A DNA stretch of 64,000 nt from Planctomycetota bacterium. GTDB lineage: Bacteria; Planctomycetota; UBA8742; UBA2392. Positions 1 to 7,732 of the stretch are shown piece by piece. The translations under genes and the position numbers were made by a program. The notes below the pieces were generated by a model, which was not told the origin of the DNA, did not search any database, and saw only the letters and a program-made list of their open reading frames with translations. Location of the stretch: assembly GCA_019912315.1 (NCBI GenBank), contig JAIOJA010000076.1, positions 62,001-126,000 on the forward strand, in the 5' to 3' direction. Position 1 is the stretch's first letter. Each line of letters begins with the position of its first letter.

Positions 1-1
1 C

Positions 2-883
2 AAGCAAACCGCCTGGACCAAAGCAGGCTGGGTACGCGCCCTGGCGGCCGAAAGCTGCCGTGTGCGCATTGAGCACGAGGAACTTGCGGGCAAGGTTGAC
101 TCGCCTCGAGGCCTGAACCCGGCGCACTACAGACAGTTCCGCAAGCCCATGCCGGTCTGCCAGCACGACTTGCGCAATCTCGGCGCGGACGCCGTGCCGC
201 TGCTGCTTGAGCGCTGGCGCTGGACTTTCGACAGCTTTGATTTCTCCGAGGGCGAAGCTGGGCACACCGAGCGCCAGTGTTTCGCGCTGGCCATCATGTG
301 GGTCCCCGGCGAACTGGCGGACCGTCGCGCCAGGTATCATCTGGACGCCGCCGTGCGTGACCCGGCAATCACCGACCTGTGGCGCCAGGAAGCGTGCGTC
401 GCGCTGGGCAAGGCTGCGGGCGCCGACGCCCTCGCGACACTGACCGAGCTGTACGATGACGCGACGCAACCAACCATGCTGCGCGAGGGCTGCGCCTGGG
501 CGCTTGGGCGCGTCGCGGATGTCAAGTCCGCCGATGCCATCAAGCAGCGCCTTGAGGCCGACGGGCTCAGCGCCACGTTGCGCCGCGCGCTGCTGACGGG
601 CGTGGCGATTCTCGGCAGCTCCTGGGCCTGGGAAGCGCGCGGTCCCATGCACGCGGCCCGGGGCGACGAGATCCGCGAGAAGTGTGCCCGCATGGCGCTC
701 GATGCGTTGAAGGTCGCGCCGGAAGACGTGGAGGTCATCAGCCGCGCGCTTGCCATGACGGCCTGGCGGGACAGCCTTGAGTGGGTCAGGAACCTGGCGG
801 ACAACGGCGAAACCGAGCCCGTGAAGCTCGCCGCCAAGGCCTGCATCGAGCCGTTGCAGACCGCCCTGGCCCGCGACCAGTAA
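2..883 (+). CDS. HEAT-like repeat protein, 5' end outside window
   Basis: The reading frame is open from base 2 with no stop, so the true start probably lies left of the window; a GTG at 62 is only an internal possibility. The C-terminal half consists of paired helices with the spacing of HEAT/PBS-lyase-type repeats, for example around WRQEACVALGKAAG and LREGCAWALGRVAD. Such repeats usually form protein-binding solenoids. No catalytic motif is seen. Planctomycetes carry many HEAT proteins of unknown role, and no partner can be inferred because the upstream context is missing. Confidence 0.7.
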   Translation, partial: KQTAWTKAGWVRALAAESCRVRIEHEELAGKVDSPRGLNPAHYRQFRKPMPVCQHDLRNLGADAVPLLLERWRWTFDSFDFSEGEAGHTERQCFALAIMWVPGELADRRARYHLDAAVRDPAITDLWRQEACVALGKAAGADALATLTELYDDATQPTMLREGCAWALGRVADVKSADAIKQRLEADGLSATLRRALLTGVAILGSSWAWEARGPMHAARGDEIREKCARMALDALKVAPEDVEVISRALAMTAWRDSLEWVRNLADNGETEPVKLAAKACIEPLQTALARDQ

Positions 884-1017
884 CCGAGCCCGCCGCCTTT
901 CGGCAGCCCTTCGCCGGATTGTCGGTTGCGGCGCCGGCCTTTTGGCCGTCTTCTTCTGCCAGGTTTCGTCGCCGAAGGGCCGTGCAAGCAGCAAGGGCAA
1001 GAAGTACAAACAACGAG

Positions 1018-1064
1018 TGTCACCCATGCGCCCGGTCTAAACTGTCACCCATCTGCCCGGTTCA
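1018..1064. mobile_element. Tandem 22-bp motif resembling an IS terminal repeat
   Basis: Two copies of a 22-bp motif beginning TGTCACCCAT and containing CCCGGT lie at 1018-1039 and 1043-1064, a 25-bp period with 18/22 identities. Tandem short repeats of this kind occur at the ends of IS21-type and related insertion sequences. No matching transposase is in the window, so this looks like an orphan end. The rest of 884-1154 shows no gene. Confidence 0.4.
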
Positions 1065-1154
1065 ACATGTGATGCTTCATTCAAAGGTATTTGTAGCCTG
1101 TCTCCATACCTCGGGCTGTTCGCAAACTCCCGGTGATAGGGGTGACCACCAGCT

Positions 1155-1394
1155 TCAGATCAGCCCCATTTCGTGGAACATTGTGCCTTTGCCGGTGAAG
1201 TAGCGCCGCGTTTTTCCGGCCGTGGGGCTGGCCTGATAGCCGCAGCCGGCGCACTCGATCAGGCGGCGATTGGCGTGTCGCCAGCCTTTGGTGTGAGCAC
1301 AGCGGGGGCAGACAAAGCCGCCGGGCCGGCGTCCGGCGATGAAAGCTTCGAGGCAGGCGTCTTCGCTGCCGTACATCTGCATGAACTCGATCAT
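1155..1394 (-). pseudogene. IS1595-family transposase N-terminal fragment
   Basis: The 79-residue frame starting MIEFMQMYGSEDACL carries the N-terminal zinc ribbon typical of IS1595-family transposases. Paired cysteines are seen in CPRCAHTKGW and CAGCGYQ, followed by SPTAG and, after about ten extra residues, GTMFHEMGLI. In the family that segment reads TAGT(V/I)FH and is followed by the DDE catalytic domain. Here a stop follows at once and no catalytic domain is found in any nearby frame. It is a truncated remnant, probably non-functional. A 12-bp direct repeat (1441-1452 and 1471-1482) lies just upstream. Confidence 0.7.
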
Positions 1395-1537
1395 GTTTGC
1401 GGGTACCGGCAGCGCCAGCGCCAGTGCGGCCGGAGCGGTTGCGGAAGGGACGATTCGAGCCATCACACAGGCGGAAGGGACGCCCCCTGTAACCGGCCGT
1501 CGTTGAACTACAATGCCGCACAACCGCTGGGACGCAT

Positions 1538-3604
1538 ATGCCGCTGGTAACTGGCTCCAATCTCATAATGCACTATGGCGGGCCTGACCTGCTGAAGGGT
1601 GTCAGCTTCGATATTGAGCCTGGCGCCAAGATCGGGCTGATCGGGCAGAACGGCACCGGCAAATCGACGCTGCTGAAGATCATCATCGGCCAGCTCGAAG
1701 CCACCAAGGGCGAAGTTCACCGCCAGCGCGGGCTCAACATCGCCTACCAGGCGCAGGAACTCGTGTACGACCCGGGCGCCACGGCCTGGGATGAAATGCG
1801 CAAGCTGTTCAGCGCGGACTTCAAACGCCAAGAGCGCCTGCACGCCCTCGAAGAACGCATGACCGCGGGCGAAGACGTGCTCAGTGAATACGAGCGCGTC
1901 CAGAATGAACACGAGACCGCCGGCGGCTACGAGGTCGAACGCAAGATCGAGCAGGTGCTTACGGGCCTGGGGCTGCCGCCAAGCTCATGGTCGCAGCCGA
2001 TTGCCAGCTTCAGCGGCGGCGAGCGCAACATTATCGGGCTTGCACGAATTCTGCTGCAAGAGCCCGACCTGATGCTGCTTGATGAGCCCAGCAACCATCT
2101 CGACATGGATGGCATCGAATGGTTCATCCACTTTATCCGCAATACTCGCGCGGCCGTGCTGATGGTCAGCCACAACCGCCACATGCTCGACGCCACGGCC
2201 ACCGAAATCTGGGAGCTGCACAGCCGCAAGCTCACTCGCTGGGCCGGCGACTACAGCGACTTCCAACGGCAGAAAGCGGAAGCACTCGCGCTGCAGGAAC
2301 GTCAGTTCAAGTCGCAGCAGAAGCTGATCAAGCGCATCCAGTTTCAGGCGCGTCGCCTGCTGGACATGGCGCGCGCCTACGACGACCCCGGCCAGGCCAA
2401 GCGTGCCAAAGCGATGCTCATGCGCATCGAGCAGATGGACAAGGTCGACGCGCCTGACCGAAGCGAATCAAGATTCCACGCGCATCTGACCGGCGGCAAG
2501 CGCCACGGGCACATCGCGCTGGCGATTGAAGACCTGACGGTTTCGGTGGAGTCTGGAGGCGGGAGTACGGAGACGGGAGTAAAAACAACTGCCGCAAGCG
2601 CGGGGCATTTACTCCCGACTCCCGACTCCAAACTCCCGACTCGCTCGCTGCTGGATGCCGCGTCGCTGGAAATCACTTTCGGCCAGCGCGTCGCCCTGGT
2701 CGGTCCGAACGGCTCCGGCAAGACGACGCTGTTCAAAGCGATCCTGAATCACGCGGACTGGGAGAACCCGCAGATCGACGTGCGGCAAGGGCCGTTTCAC
2801 ATCGCGGGCACGCTGCGGACCGGCAAGGCTGCGGTGATCGGCGACTATTCGCAGGTCCACCAGCACGCGCTGGACGAATCCCTGACGCTGATTCAGTGGT
2901 TCCTGAACGTCAGCGGGCTGGAGTACCAGCCCGCCACGCTGATGCTGCACAAGTTCCTGTTCAGTCGCAGCGATCTTGAACGCACCATCGGCACACTCAG
3001 CGGCGGCGAGAAGTCGCGCCTGCAACTCGCGCGCCTTGTGCATGAGAAAGTTAACTTCCTGATGCTGGATGAGCCGACGAATCACCTCGACATCCAGGCC
3101 TGTGAGCAACTCGAGGACATGCTGGAAGAGTTCGAAGGCACGTTGCTGATCATCAGCCACGACCGCTACTTTCTTGATCGCCTTGTAAACAAAGTAGTCG
3201 AGCTGGAGGACCGCAAGCTGCAGACCTTTGACGGCACGTTCGCGGAGTGGTGGCAGCAGAAGCACGCGCAGGCCGCGGCGGGGCCGAAGCGGACCTTGCA
3301 ATTGCACGCACAGAAGTCGGCGGCCGAGCGCAGAAGCGAAGCCAAAGGCCAGCGCGAGGAACAGAAGGCCAGGCAGCGCGAGCAGCACAAAGTGCGCACC
3401 GAGTTGAAAGCCCTGGAGGCCAGGATCGAGAAGCTGGAGAGCAAGCAGAAAGAGCTTGAGGAACAGCTGGCGAAGGCCTTCAGCCTTGAGGGTGAAATTT
3501 CGGCCGACGAGGCGCAGAAGCTGAACACGGCCTTTGAGGCCATCAAGTCGCAGATCGTTGAAAGCTACGCCAGGTGGGAGGAACTCGCCGGCGCGGTGGA
3601 GTAG
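1538..3604 (+). CDS. ABC-F family ATPase (Uup/EttA-like)
   Basis: This soluble protein has two ABC ATPase domains and no membrane segments, the ABC-F pattern; family members act on ribosomes (translation factors, resistance proteins). Domain 1 has Walker A GQNGTGKST at residues 36-44, signature FSGGERN and Walker B LMLLDEPSNHLD. Domain 2 has GPNGSGKTTL, LSGGEKSR and LMLDEPTNHLD. The charged C-terminal region after about residue 585 is predicted coiled coil, as in Uup. The linker region (residues about 338-369) contains low-complexity sequence encoded by an imperfect palindrome (separate entry). The exact subfamily cannot be settled by eye. Confidence 0.93.
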   Translation: MPLVTGSNLIMHYGGPDLLKGVSFDIEPGAKIGLIGQNGTGKSTLLKIIIGQLEATKGEVHRQRGLNIAYQAQELVYDPGATAWDEMRKLFSADFKRQERLHALEERMTAGEDVLSEYERVQNEHETAGGYEVERKIEQVLTGLGLPPSSWSQPIASFSGGERNIIGLARILLQEPDLMLLDEPSNHLDMDGIEWFIHFIRNTRAAVLMVSHNRHMLDATATEIWELHSRKLTRWAGDYSDFQRQKAEALALQERQFKSQQKLIKRIQFQARRLLDMARAYDDPGQAKRAKAMLMRIEQMDKVDAPDRSESRFHAHLTGGKRHGHIALAIEDLTVSVESGGGSTETGVKTTAASAGHLLPTPDSKLPTRSLLDAASLEITFGQRVALVGPNGSGKTTLFKAILNHADWENPQIDVRQGPFHIAGTLRTGKAAVIGDYSQVHQHALDESLTLIQWFLNVSGLEYQPATLMLHKFLFSRSDLERTIGTLSGGEKSRLQLARLVHEKVNFLMLDEPTNHLDIQACEQLEDMLEEFEGTLLIISHDRYFLDRLVNKVVELEDRKLQTFDGTFAEWWQQKHAQAAAGPKRTLQLHAQKSAAERRSEAKGQREEQKARQREQHKVRTELKALEARIEKLESKQKELEEQLAKAFSLEGEISADEAQKLNTAFEAIKSQIVESYARWEELAGAVE
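2549..2642. repeat. Palindromic element inside the ABC-F coding region
   Basis: Two 35-base arms (2549-2583 and 2608-2642) are inverted repeats with about 28/35 matches, made of the word GGGAGT(C) repeated several times, around a 24-base centre. The element keeps the reading frame and encodes a low-complexity Gly/Ser/Thr/Pro stretch between the two ATPase domains. It looks like an inserted mobile palindrome rather than conserved ABC-F sequence. Confidence 0.75.
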
Positions 3605-3620
3605 TGTTTCGGAGGCATGC

Positions 3621-4067
3621 ATGGACGCGGAGTACTGGCGACAGCTTTTCGAGTATGACGACTGGGCCAACGCCGGGCATCTGGCCGCGCTGGATGGCGC
3701 CGACGCGCCCGGGGCGCTGCGGGCCATGGGGCATCTGCTTGCGGCCCGCGAGATCTGGCTGTTGCGTGTGAAAGGCGAGAGCGCTGCCGGCTTGAAGTTC
3801 TTTCGCAATCTGGATGTCGCGGCGTGCAAGGCCCTGCACGAGCGCGTGCAGCGGGATTGGCAGGCGTGGCTGCGAACGTTGACACCCGAGATGCTGGACG
3901 CGCACGTGACGTTTACAGACAGCCTGGGAAACCCGTATACGTTGACGCGTCGCGTGATGCTGACTCATGTGTTGCTGCACAGTGCCCACCATCGGGGCCA
4001 GTCAGCCATGGCCGGGCACACGAAGACCGACTTCGACCTTTACCTGTGCCCGCTGGTGCAGGCATGA
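3621..4067 (+). CDS. DinB-like four-helix protein
   Basis: This 148-residue protein begins at an ATG preceded by GGAGG, 16 bases after the ABC-F stop; an in-frame extension upstream would overlap that gene and is rejected. It has the DinB/YfiT helical-bundle layout: an N-terminal helix with YDDWAN, a His in RAMGHLLAAREIW, and a final HVLLHSAHHRGQ segment. Three such histidines bind a divalent metal in this fold. Family members include thiol transferases and damage-induced proteins of unknown role. The substrate is not predictable. Confidence 0.85.
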   Translation: MDAEYWRQLFEYDDWANAGHLAALDGADAPGALRAMGHLLAAREIWLLRVKGESAAGLKFFRNLDVAACKALHERVQRDWQAWLRTLTPEMLDAHVTFTDSLGNPYTLTRRVMLTHVLLHSAHHRGQSAMAGHTKTDFDLYLCPLVQA

Positions 4068-4100
4068 CGATCACCGCGAACTGACTCTGTGACCCTGACA

Positions 4101-4457
4101 ATGCACGCCTATCTGGCCGACAACAAGCTGCGCAAAGACGAGAAACTGCTTAAGCGGGCGCAGTTTGACGCGGTGTTCGCGACACGCAACAGTGCCGGCA
4201 ACAAGCGCCTGGTGATTCACTGGCTGGACAACGACCTGGGGCATCCGCGCCTGGGGCTGGTCGTCGGCACGCGCTACGGCAATGCTGTGCGGAGGAACCG
4301 GTTCAAGCGCCGAATCCGTGAGCTGTTTCGCAACCACAAGCACGAAGTCGGCGCGCGTGACCTGGTGGTACTTCCGGCCAAGCACCCCGAGGCCGGTGAT
4401 TCCACCTTTGACGAGATGCGGGATGCCTTTCTAAAACTGCTGCGGCGTATCAAGTAA
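4101..4457 (+). CDS. rnpA: Ribonuclease P protein component
   Basis: This small basic protein contains the RnpA hallmark RNRFKRRIRE preceded by GNAVR, and the N-terminal LRKDEKLLKRAQFDAVF. RnpA assists the RNase P RNA in maturing the 5' ends of tRNAs. The length is about 118 residues from this ATG; a GTG at 4089 would add four residues and cannot be excluded, and neither start has a clear Shine-Dalgarno. The usual neighbours rpmH, yidD and yidC are not adjacent; a small unknown ORF follows after 7 bases instead. Confidence 0.93.
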   Translation: MHAYLADNKLRKDEKLLKRAQFDAVFATRNSAGNKRLVIHWLDNDLGHPRLGLVVGTRYGNAVRRNRFKRRIRELFRNHKHEVGARDLVVLPAKHPEAGDSTFDEMRDAFLKLLRRIK

Positions 4458-4464
4458 GGAAGCT

Positions 4465-4680
4465 ATGCCCATCTTCGACATCCACTGCGCACGACTCGAA
4501 GCTGAAGTGGAAATTCACTTCGGCGGCGATCCTGAGCCTCGTGGCAACCCCGAGTACCGCGGCTTTTCCTGCGAAGGCGAAGTGGCGTGCAAACAAGCGG
4601 GAGTTCCGTGTGAGCTGTTCACCCTGAAGGGTTTCCGCCCGTTTGAAGTCAGGGATGCATTCGAGTTCTTCAACTCGTAG
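4465..4680 (+). CDS. Small Cys-containing protein of unknown function
   Basis: This 71-residue ORF follows rnpA by 7 bases and has a good Shine-Dalgarno (AAGGAAG). It contains four cysteines, one near the N-terminus and three within CEGEVACKQAGVPC, a spacing that could bind metal. I do not recognise the family. Close spacing implies co-transcription with rnpA. No signal peptide or membrane segment is seen. Confidence 0.6.
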   Translation: MPIFDIHCARLEAEVEIHFGGDPEPRGNPEYRGFSCEGEVACKQAGVPCELFTLKGFRPFEVRDAFEFFNS

Positions 4681-4721
4681 GGGCTACCCCCGGCGCCATG
4701 TGATCGCTAGATTCCCGCTCC

Positions 4722-5759
4722 ATGGCAGGTGACGGAAGCTCAAAAGGGGCAGTACTCGCGGCGCTGATGGCCAACACGGGCCTGACTGTGTTGAAGTTCG
4801 CGGCGTTCGCTGTTACCGGCTCGGGAACCATGTTCTCCGAGGCGATGCACACCCTGGCCGACACCGCGAACCAGGGGCTGCTGTTCATCGGCATCAAGCG
4901 CAGTGAGCGCAAACCAGACGCCCTGTTCACCTACGGCTACGGCGGCGAACGCTTTCTGTACGCGTTGTTGTCAGCCGTCGGCATCTTCGTACTGGGCTGC
5001 GGCGTCACGGTCTATCATGGCGTTTCCTCGCTGCTGCACCCGCACCCCGTGCAGATCAAGTGGTGGCTGTTCCTGATCCTGGGCATAAGCTTTGTCGTCA
5101 ACGGGTACGTGCTGTTGATGGCGATCAAGGCCATCAACCAGCAACGCGGCGAACAGTCATTTATGGAGTTCCTGAAGACGACGAACGACCCGACCATTGC
5201 CGCTGTGCTGCTGGAGGACGGCATCGCCTGCGGAGGCGTGATGATCGCGGTGGTCTGCATCGCCCTGTCGGCGCTGTTGAAGTCGCCGGTGCCGGACTCG
5301 GTGGGCAGCATCATCATTGGCGGGCTGCTGGGCGTTGTGGCGATCTGGCTCGGCTACCAGAATCGCAGCTTGATTCTCGGGCGCGCGGTACGGCAGGAAG
5401 TTCAGGACCTGGTGGTCGGGTATCTGAAACAGCAGCCCAGCATTGACCGCGTGCGGGGGATCCAGAGCCGCATCATCGGTGCAGACACGTACAAGATCAA
5501 AGCCGAGATCGATTGGAACGGACGCTGGTTCGGCGAGCTTCAGGTCGAATGGCTGGAAGATAACAAGGGCAAGCTGGGCGCCGACGTGAAAGACTTCGCA
5601 GGGGAATTCGGCGAGCGCATCACGGAAGCCGTGGCACTGGAAATCGATCGAATCGAAGTCGCGCTGCGCGAGCAGGTGCCGGAGTTGAAGTTCATCGACC
5701 TTGAGGGCGACGCGACGGGAATGCCCACCAAAATGGAAGGCGGCGAAGTCGCGCCGTAG
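4722..5759 (+). CDS. Cation diffusion facilitator (CDF) transporter
   Basis: This 345-residue membrane protein has about six hydrophobic segments in the first 220 residues and a soluble C-terminal part. TM2 carries SEAMHTLADTANQ, matching the metal-site helix of CDF proteins, and a later helix carries LLEDGIACGG, at the place of the second site. The layout resembles the SLC30A9-like branch. CDF proteins export Zn, Mn, Fe or Co by proton antiport. The substrate metal cannot be read from the sequence. It stands alone downstream of the rnpA pair. Confidence 0.88.
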   Translation: MAGDGSSKGAVLAALMANTGLTVLKFAAFAVTGSGTMFSEAMHTLADTANQGLLFIGIKRSERKPDALFTYGYGGERFLYALLSAVGIFVLGCGVTVYHGVSSLLHPHPVQIKWWLFLILGISFVVNGYVLLMAIKAINQQRGEQSFMEFLKTTNDPTIAAVLLEDGIACGGVMIAVVCIALSALLKSPVPDSVGSIIIGGLLGVVAIWLGYQNRSLILGRAVRQEVQDLVVGYLKQQPSIDRVRGIQSRIIGADTYKIKAEIDWNGRWFGELQVEWLEDNKGKLGADVKDFAGEFGERITEAVALEIDRIEVALREQVPELKFIDLEGDATGMPTKMEGGEVAP

Positions 5760-5883
5760 AGCAGTCTCAGGGTTCTTCTGCGGAACCAGGTGGGGGCCGG
5801 GGGACGGGAGAAACTGCAGGCCTTACTCAGGGCTCCAAACTCTCCATGCGTCAGCGACTCTGCAAACGAACCATGAAACAACT

Positions 5884-7677
5884 CTAATGATTGGTAGCGA
5901 ATTCGGTGGTGCTGACCAGCGCGTAGAACAGATCCTCCAGGGCAACCTGTTCGGGCGTTTTATCCTTCGCAAGCTCTGCAATGAACTCCAGTGCGCGCCG
6001 TGTTTCGGTCAGCGTCGGGTGCCGGGCAAGAATCGCTAGGTACAGCCCTTCGATGCGCTGATCGGTTGTCTTGAAGTCTCGCATGATCGCGTAGACCAGC
6101 GAGCCGTTGCGCGAGTCGCTGAGGCGGCGGGTTACGTCGCCGTTCAGAACGCTCAAGGCCTGGTCAATACTGAGGACAAAACGGTCGCTGCGCATACGCT
6201 CGTCGTCGGATGCCAGGGCCGCGTACCGCGACGCCAGCCCGCGTTGCAGCTTCCACTCCGTGCCCATCTTTTCGATCCAGCCCTCGTAGGTTTGCAGCAG
6301 CGCCTCGTCGTAGACGGCCTGGTAGTCGCCATCCGGGTTTTCCTTCTTCTGCACGTCCTGAAAAGTCTTGAAGCGGCGCAACTGCTCGTAGACGTTCATG
6401 GTTGTGCGCGCGAACGGCTTCAGCATGGAGTCACCGTCGCGCAAAGAAAACAGCGCGCCGAAAAACTGCTCCGGCGTGAGCTGGCGGACGATCGCCCGGT
6501 TGAAGTGCCAGCTTTCGCCGCCCTTGCCGCCTTTGCCGCCCAACTGGTACACGCGCGAGTTCAGGATGGCCCGGTAGTACTGCTTGACGCTGTAGCCGCG
6601 CGCGGCGAACCAGTTGCCAAGCTTCGCCAGTAACTCCGGGTGGCTGGCTTCGTTCAGGGCGTTGAAGTCGTCCACGGGATTCAGCAAGCCAATGCCGAAA
6701 AGAAAACTCCAGAACCGGTTTGCCAGGTAGCGCCTGGCGGTTTCGTTTTTGTCGCTGGTAAGCCAGCTCGCGAACAGCTTGCGCCAGAGCTTGGTATCGC
6801 GGGTCTTCACCGGCCTGTCGCCGATCAGCCGCGGCGCGTCGTAAGTCAGCAGGTCGTTAATGCGGTTCAGGGCCTCCGGCGGAAGGTCCGGTGACTTCGC
6901 GTAGGCTTCGATCAGCGCCCGCGGCGGCACGGGGCCAGTCTCCACGCGTGGGTCGACCGGCTGAATGTAAAAGTCGGCCTTGACCTCGATGCCCGTGAAG
7001 AAGCTGGCCATGCCGACGAACGACTCCTGCGTCCAGGCCTCCTCATAGGGGTGGTCGTGGCATTCCGCGCACTGAATCTGGATTCCCGAGAAGTGCTTGG
7101 TTGTGAGCCCCCCCATGTTCGGCGCGCGGGCGGGCAGACCCATCAGCCCGTAGTAGGCAGCGGCGGGATTGGCGCTGATGGCACCTTCCGCTGTCACGAG
7201 GGCGGTGATGGTTTCGTCGAATCCGGCGTCGGCGTTGAACTGCTCGCTTAACCAGACGGCCAGCACGTCGGTGGCGCCGTCGCTGAGCTCGCCGAAATCG
7301 TTGCCGCGCTCGCGCAGGATGGGTGTCCACAGGTCGGCGAGGTGCCGCCCGTAGCGCGGGTCTTCAAGAAGTGTGTCAATCAGCAGGCGGCGTTTATCGA
7401 GGCGCTCATCGTCGAGAAACTCGCGCGCTTCTTCGCGGGTGGGGGGCAAGCCGACGACATCGAGATAAACGCGGCGTACGAACTCTTCGTCTGTGCTGCG
7501 CGGCGCGGGTTTAATCTCGTCGCGAATCCAGACTTTCTCGATGGCGCTGTCGATCTCTTTGGACAAATCAAGAGACGCGTCTGCGCTGTCAGCAGAAACG
7601 GGCGCCGCCTCGCCGCTGAAACCGGCGGCGAGGCAGACGGCGCTTAATGTCGCGAATGCAAGGCAACGTTTGAGCAT
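5884..7677 (-). CDS. DUF1549/DUF1553 domain protein with CxxCH motif
   Basis: The start MLKRCLAFATL gives a clear signal peptide; an in-frame upstream ATG at 7707 adds ten residues and is less likely. Residues about 40-250 match DUF1549 (VRRVYLDVVGLPPTREE), containing CAECHDHP, a CxxCH haem-c-like motif. The rest matches DUF1553 (RYLANRFWSFLFGIGL, then LTPEQFFGALFSL). These paired domains are abundant in Planctomycetes and Verrucomicrobia; they are exported and their biochemistry is poorly known. It lies 55 bases downstream of the thioredoxin/PDZ gene, which also has CxxCH, suggesting a shared redox or haem role. Confidence 0.9.
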   Translation of the reverse strand: MLKRCLAFATLSAVCLAAGFSGEAAPVSADSADASLDLSKEIDSAIEKVWIRDEIKPAPRSTDEEFVRRVYLDVVGLPPTREEAREFLDDERLDKRRLLIDTLLEDPRYGRHLADLWTPILRERGNDFGELSDGATDVLAVWLSEQFNADAGFDETITALVTAEGAISANPAAAYYGLMGLPARAPNMGGLTTKHFSGIQIQCAECHDHPYEEAWTQESFVGMASFFTGIEVKADFYIQPVDPRVETGPVPPRALIEAYAKSPDLPPEALNRINDLLTYDAPRLIGDRPVKTRDTKLWRKLFASWLTSDKNETARRYLANRFWSFLFGIGLLNPVDDFNALNEASHPELLAKLGNWFAARGYSVKQYYRAILNSRVYQLGGKGGKGGESWHFNRAIVRQLTPEQFFGALFSLRDGDSMLKPFARTTMNVYEQLRRFKTFQDVQKKENPDGDYQAVYDEALLQTYEGWIEKMGTEWKLQRGLASRYAALASDDERMRSDRFVLSIDQALSVLNGDVTRRLSDSRNGSLVYAIMRDFKTTDQRIEGLYLAILARHPTLTETRRALEFIAELAKDKTPEQVALEDLFYALVSTTEFATNH

Positions 7678-7732
7678 GATGGCCCCGAGTGTATCACGGT
7701 TGCCCATGGTTGCCGAAAGTCTCGCCCGAATT

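Noticed and set aside
2609..3829. Antisense frame opposite the ABC-F and DinB-like genes
   Set aside because: It crosses two well-supported plus-strand genes and has biased, repetitive composition.
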